NCBI GenBank assembly: GCA_002478955.1
Contig: DLKK01000074.1
Coordinates: 16,343 to 23,102, forward strand
Source: Treponema sp. UBA7590
Lineage (GTDB): Bacteria > Spirochaetota > Spirochaetia > Treponematales > Treponemataceae
Direction of reading: 5' to 3'
DNA: 6,760 nt
Shown: positions 5,963 through 6,760 of the stretch, piece after piece
How positions within the stretch are numbered: the first letter of the stretch is position 1
Layout: every line of letters begins with the position of its first letter
Made by a program: the position numbers and the translations under genes
The notes under the pieces: model-generated
The model's database searches: none
What the model was told of the DNA's origin: nothing
What the model saw: the letters and a program-made list of their open reading frames with translations, nothing else

Positions 5963-5999
5963 GCCCAAAAATCTGGGCGATGAGGGGTTACTTTTATGA
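5916..5999 (+). CDS. Possible 27-residue leader peptide overlapping the gltB start
   Basis: An ATG at 5916 opens 27 codons ending in TGA at 5997-5999, which overlaps the gltB ATG (5996-5998) in the ATGA arrangement typical of translational coupling. The peptide is hydrophobic; 12 of 27 residues are Ile, Val or Leu, including Leu-Leu-Leu at the end, and there is one Trp. Translating it would run through the whole leader hairpin. Against it: the only purine-rich sequence upstream (AGG at 5911-5913) is two bases from the ATG, too close for a normal ribosome binding site, and A/T-rich DNA easily yields such short ORFs. I keep it as a low-confidence candidate. Confidence 0.25.
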   Translation: MRIIWVALIVCVTFFLPKNLGDEGLLL

Positions 6000-6760
6000 A
6001 TAAGACTTTGTATGAACCATCCTTTGAGCATGACAACTGTGGTATTGGGGCTGTTGTAAACATTGACGGACATGCTTCCAGACAGATTGTTGACAACGCT
6101 CTTGGCATTGTTGAAAAGCTTGAGCATCGCGCAGGCAAGGACGCGACTGGGGAAACTGGGGACGGAGTTGGAATTCTTGTGCAGATTTCACACCAGTTTT
6201 TTAAGAAAGCCGCCGCTGAACTTGATATAAAACTGGGCGATGAGCGCGATTACGGAATTGGAATGTTCTTTTTTCCTTCTGATGCGATTATTCGTGCCCA
6301 GACTAAGAAATTGTTTGAGAATCTTTGTGAAAAGGAAGGGCTGCCGTTCCTTGGCTGGAGAAATGTTCCTGTTAATCCGGATGTTCTTGGTCAGCGCGCA
6401 AGGGATTGTATGCCGGTTATTATGCAGTGCTTTATCGGCCGGCCGGAAAATATTGAAAAAGGTCTTGATTTTGACAGAAAACTTTATATTCTTCGCCGGC
6501 AGTACGAACATTCTGCCAGTGAGACTTATGTGGCTTCTCTTTCTAGTCGCACGATTGTGTATAAGGGAATGTTCCTTGTAAAGCAGCTTAGGACTTTCTA
6601 CAAGGATTTGCAGAGCGAGGATTATGTTTCGGCGCTGGCGATTGTTCATTCAAGGTTCAGTACGAACACAAATCCTAGCTGGGAACGGGCGCATCCGAAC
6701 AGATTTATTGCGCACAACGGTGAAATAAATACAATCCGAGGAAATGCGGACAGAATGCTT
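5996..6760 (+). CDS. gltB: Glutamate synthase large subunit, N-terminal glutamine amidotransferase domain (partial at right edge)
   Basis: Glutamate synthase converts glutamine and 2-oxoglutarate to two glutamates using a reductant. Only the first 255 codons are present; the frame is open to the window edge, whereas full-length proteins are about 1,500 residues. The visible part is the class II amidotransferase domain that releases ammonia from glutamine. Cys15, in Glu-His-Asp-Asn-Cys-Gly-Ile-Gly, is the expected nucleophile after removal of a 14-residue propeptide, shorter than those of E. coli-type enzymes. Other family landmarks are Glu-His-Arg-Ala-Gly with Thr-Gly-Asp-Gly shortly after, His-Ser-Arg-Phe-Ser-Thr-Asn-Thr at 218-225, and His-Asn-Gly-Glu-Ile-Asn-Thr-Ile-Arg-Gly-Asn at 240-250. 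GAGGGG (5982-5987) is a strong ribosome binding site eight bases from the ATG. Whether a small subunit gene follows cannot be seen. Confidence 0.95.
   Translation, partial: MNKTLYEPSFEHDNCGIGAVVNIDGHASRQIVDNALGIVEKLEHRAGKDATGETGDGVGILVQISHQFFKKAAAELDIKLGDERDYGIGMFFFPSDAIIRAQTKKLFENLCEKEGLPFLGWRNVPVNPDVLGQRARDCMPVIMQCFIGRPENIEKGLDFDRKLYILRRQYEHSASETYVASLSSRTIVYKGMFLVKQLRTFYKDLQSEDYVSALAIVHSRFSTNTNPSWERAHPNRFIAHNGEINTIRGNADRML

Noticed and set aside
5927..5983. 18-codon ORF in another frame of the gltB leader
   Set aside because: It has no ribosome binding site, no coupling to gltB, and a low-information Phe run from the T tract.
5903..5995. Known riboswitch in the gltB leader
   Set aside because: The region is essentially one long hairpin plus one short stem, without the multi-stem junctions or conserved loops of riboswitch classes I know.
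5723..6649. Minus-strand ORFs of 60-150 residues opposite gltB and its leader
   Set aside because: They lie antisense to the clearly conserved gltB frame or to the structured leader, and show no protein-like features.

Overview
The window is a stretch of bacterial chromosome in which every recognisable gene lies on the + strand. It holds five complete protein genes, one tRNA gene, and the 5' part of a sixth protein gene that runs off the right edge. Low G+C content, A/T-rich intergenic DNA, a very acidic SPOR protein and structured intergenic repeats suggest a host-associated spirochaete of the Treponema type. That assignment is inference from overall impression; no marker gene here proves it.

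Layout. (1) About 117-2221 is a two-gene cell-envelope unit: a small exported protein of unknown function, then an exported protein with an RlpA-like N-terminal domain, a roughly 300-residue Glu/Pro-rich linker and a C-terminal SPOR peptidoglycan-binding domain. It ends in a strong intrinsic terminator. (2) 2414-3439 is a branched-chain amino acid aminotransferase (ilvE type II) with its own terminator. (3) 3575-4219 is an unrecognised polytopic membrane protein with no ribosome binding site. (4) 4357-5202 is purC, SAICAR synthetase. (5) 5205-5400 is a non-coding foldback element bounded by a perfect 17-bp inverted repeat, with a second 17-bp stem nested inside. (6) 5431-5596 is a self-contained tRNA-Val(UAC) unit with an A-tract upstream element, an extended -10 promoter, the tRNA and a terminator. 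(7) About 5589-5824 is a second non-coding structured element, clearly related to the first at its 3' end. (8) 5868-5995 is a near-consensus promoter and a roughly 93-nt leader carrying a 23-position hairpin followed by a T-run. It is embedded in a possible 27-codon leader ORF whose stop overlaps the next start codon. (9) 5996-6760 is the N-terminal amidotransferase domain of the glutamate synthase large subunit (gltB), truncated by the window edge.

The metabolic genes are mostly separate transcription units rather than one operon, as the intervening terminators show. They are loosely connected: glutamate synthase makes the glutamate that the aminotransferase uses as amino donor. The most interesting parts are non-coding: the paired foldback repeats flanking the tRNA unit, the inverted repeat straddling the tRNA promoter, and the attenuator-like gltB leader. 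The most interesting protein is the SPOR protein, whose RlpA-like domain has lost its expected catalytic residues.
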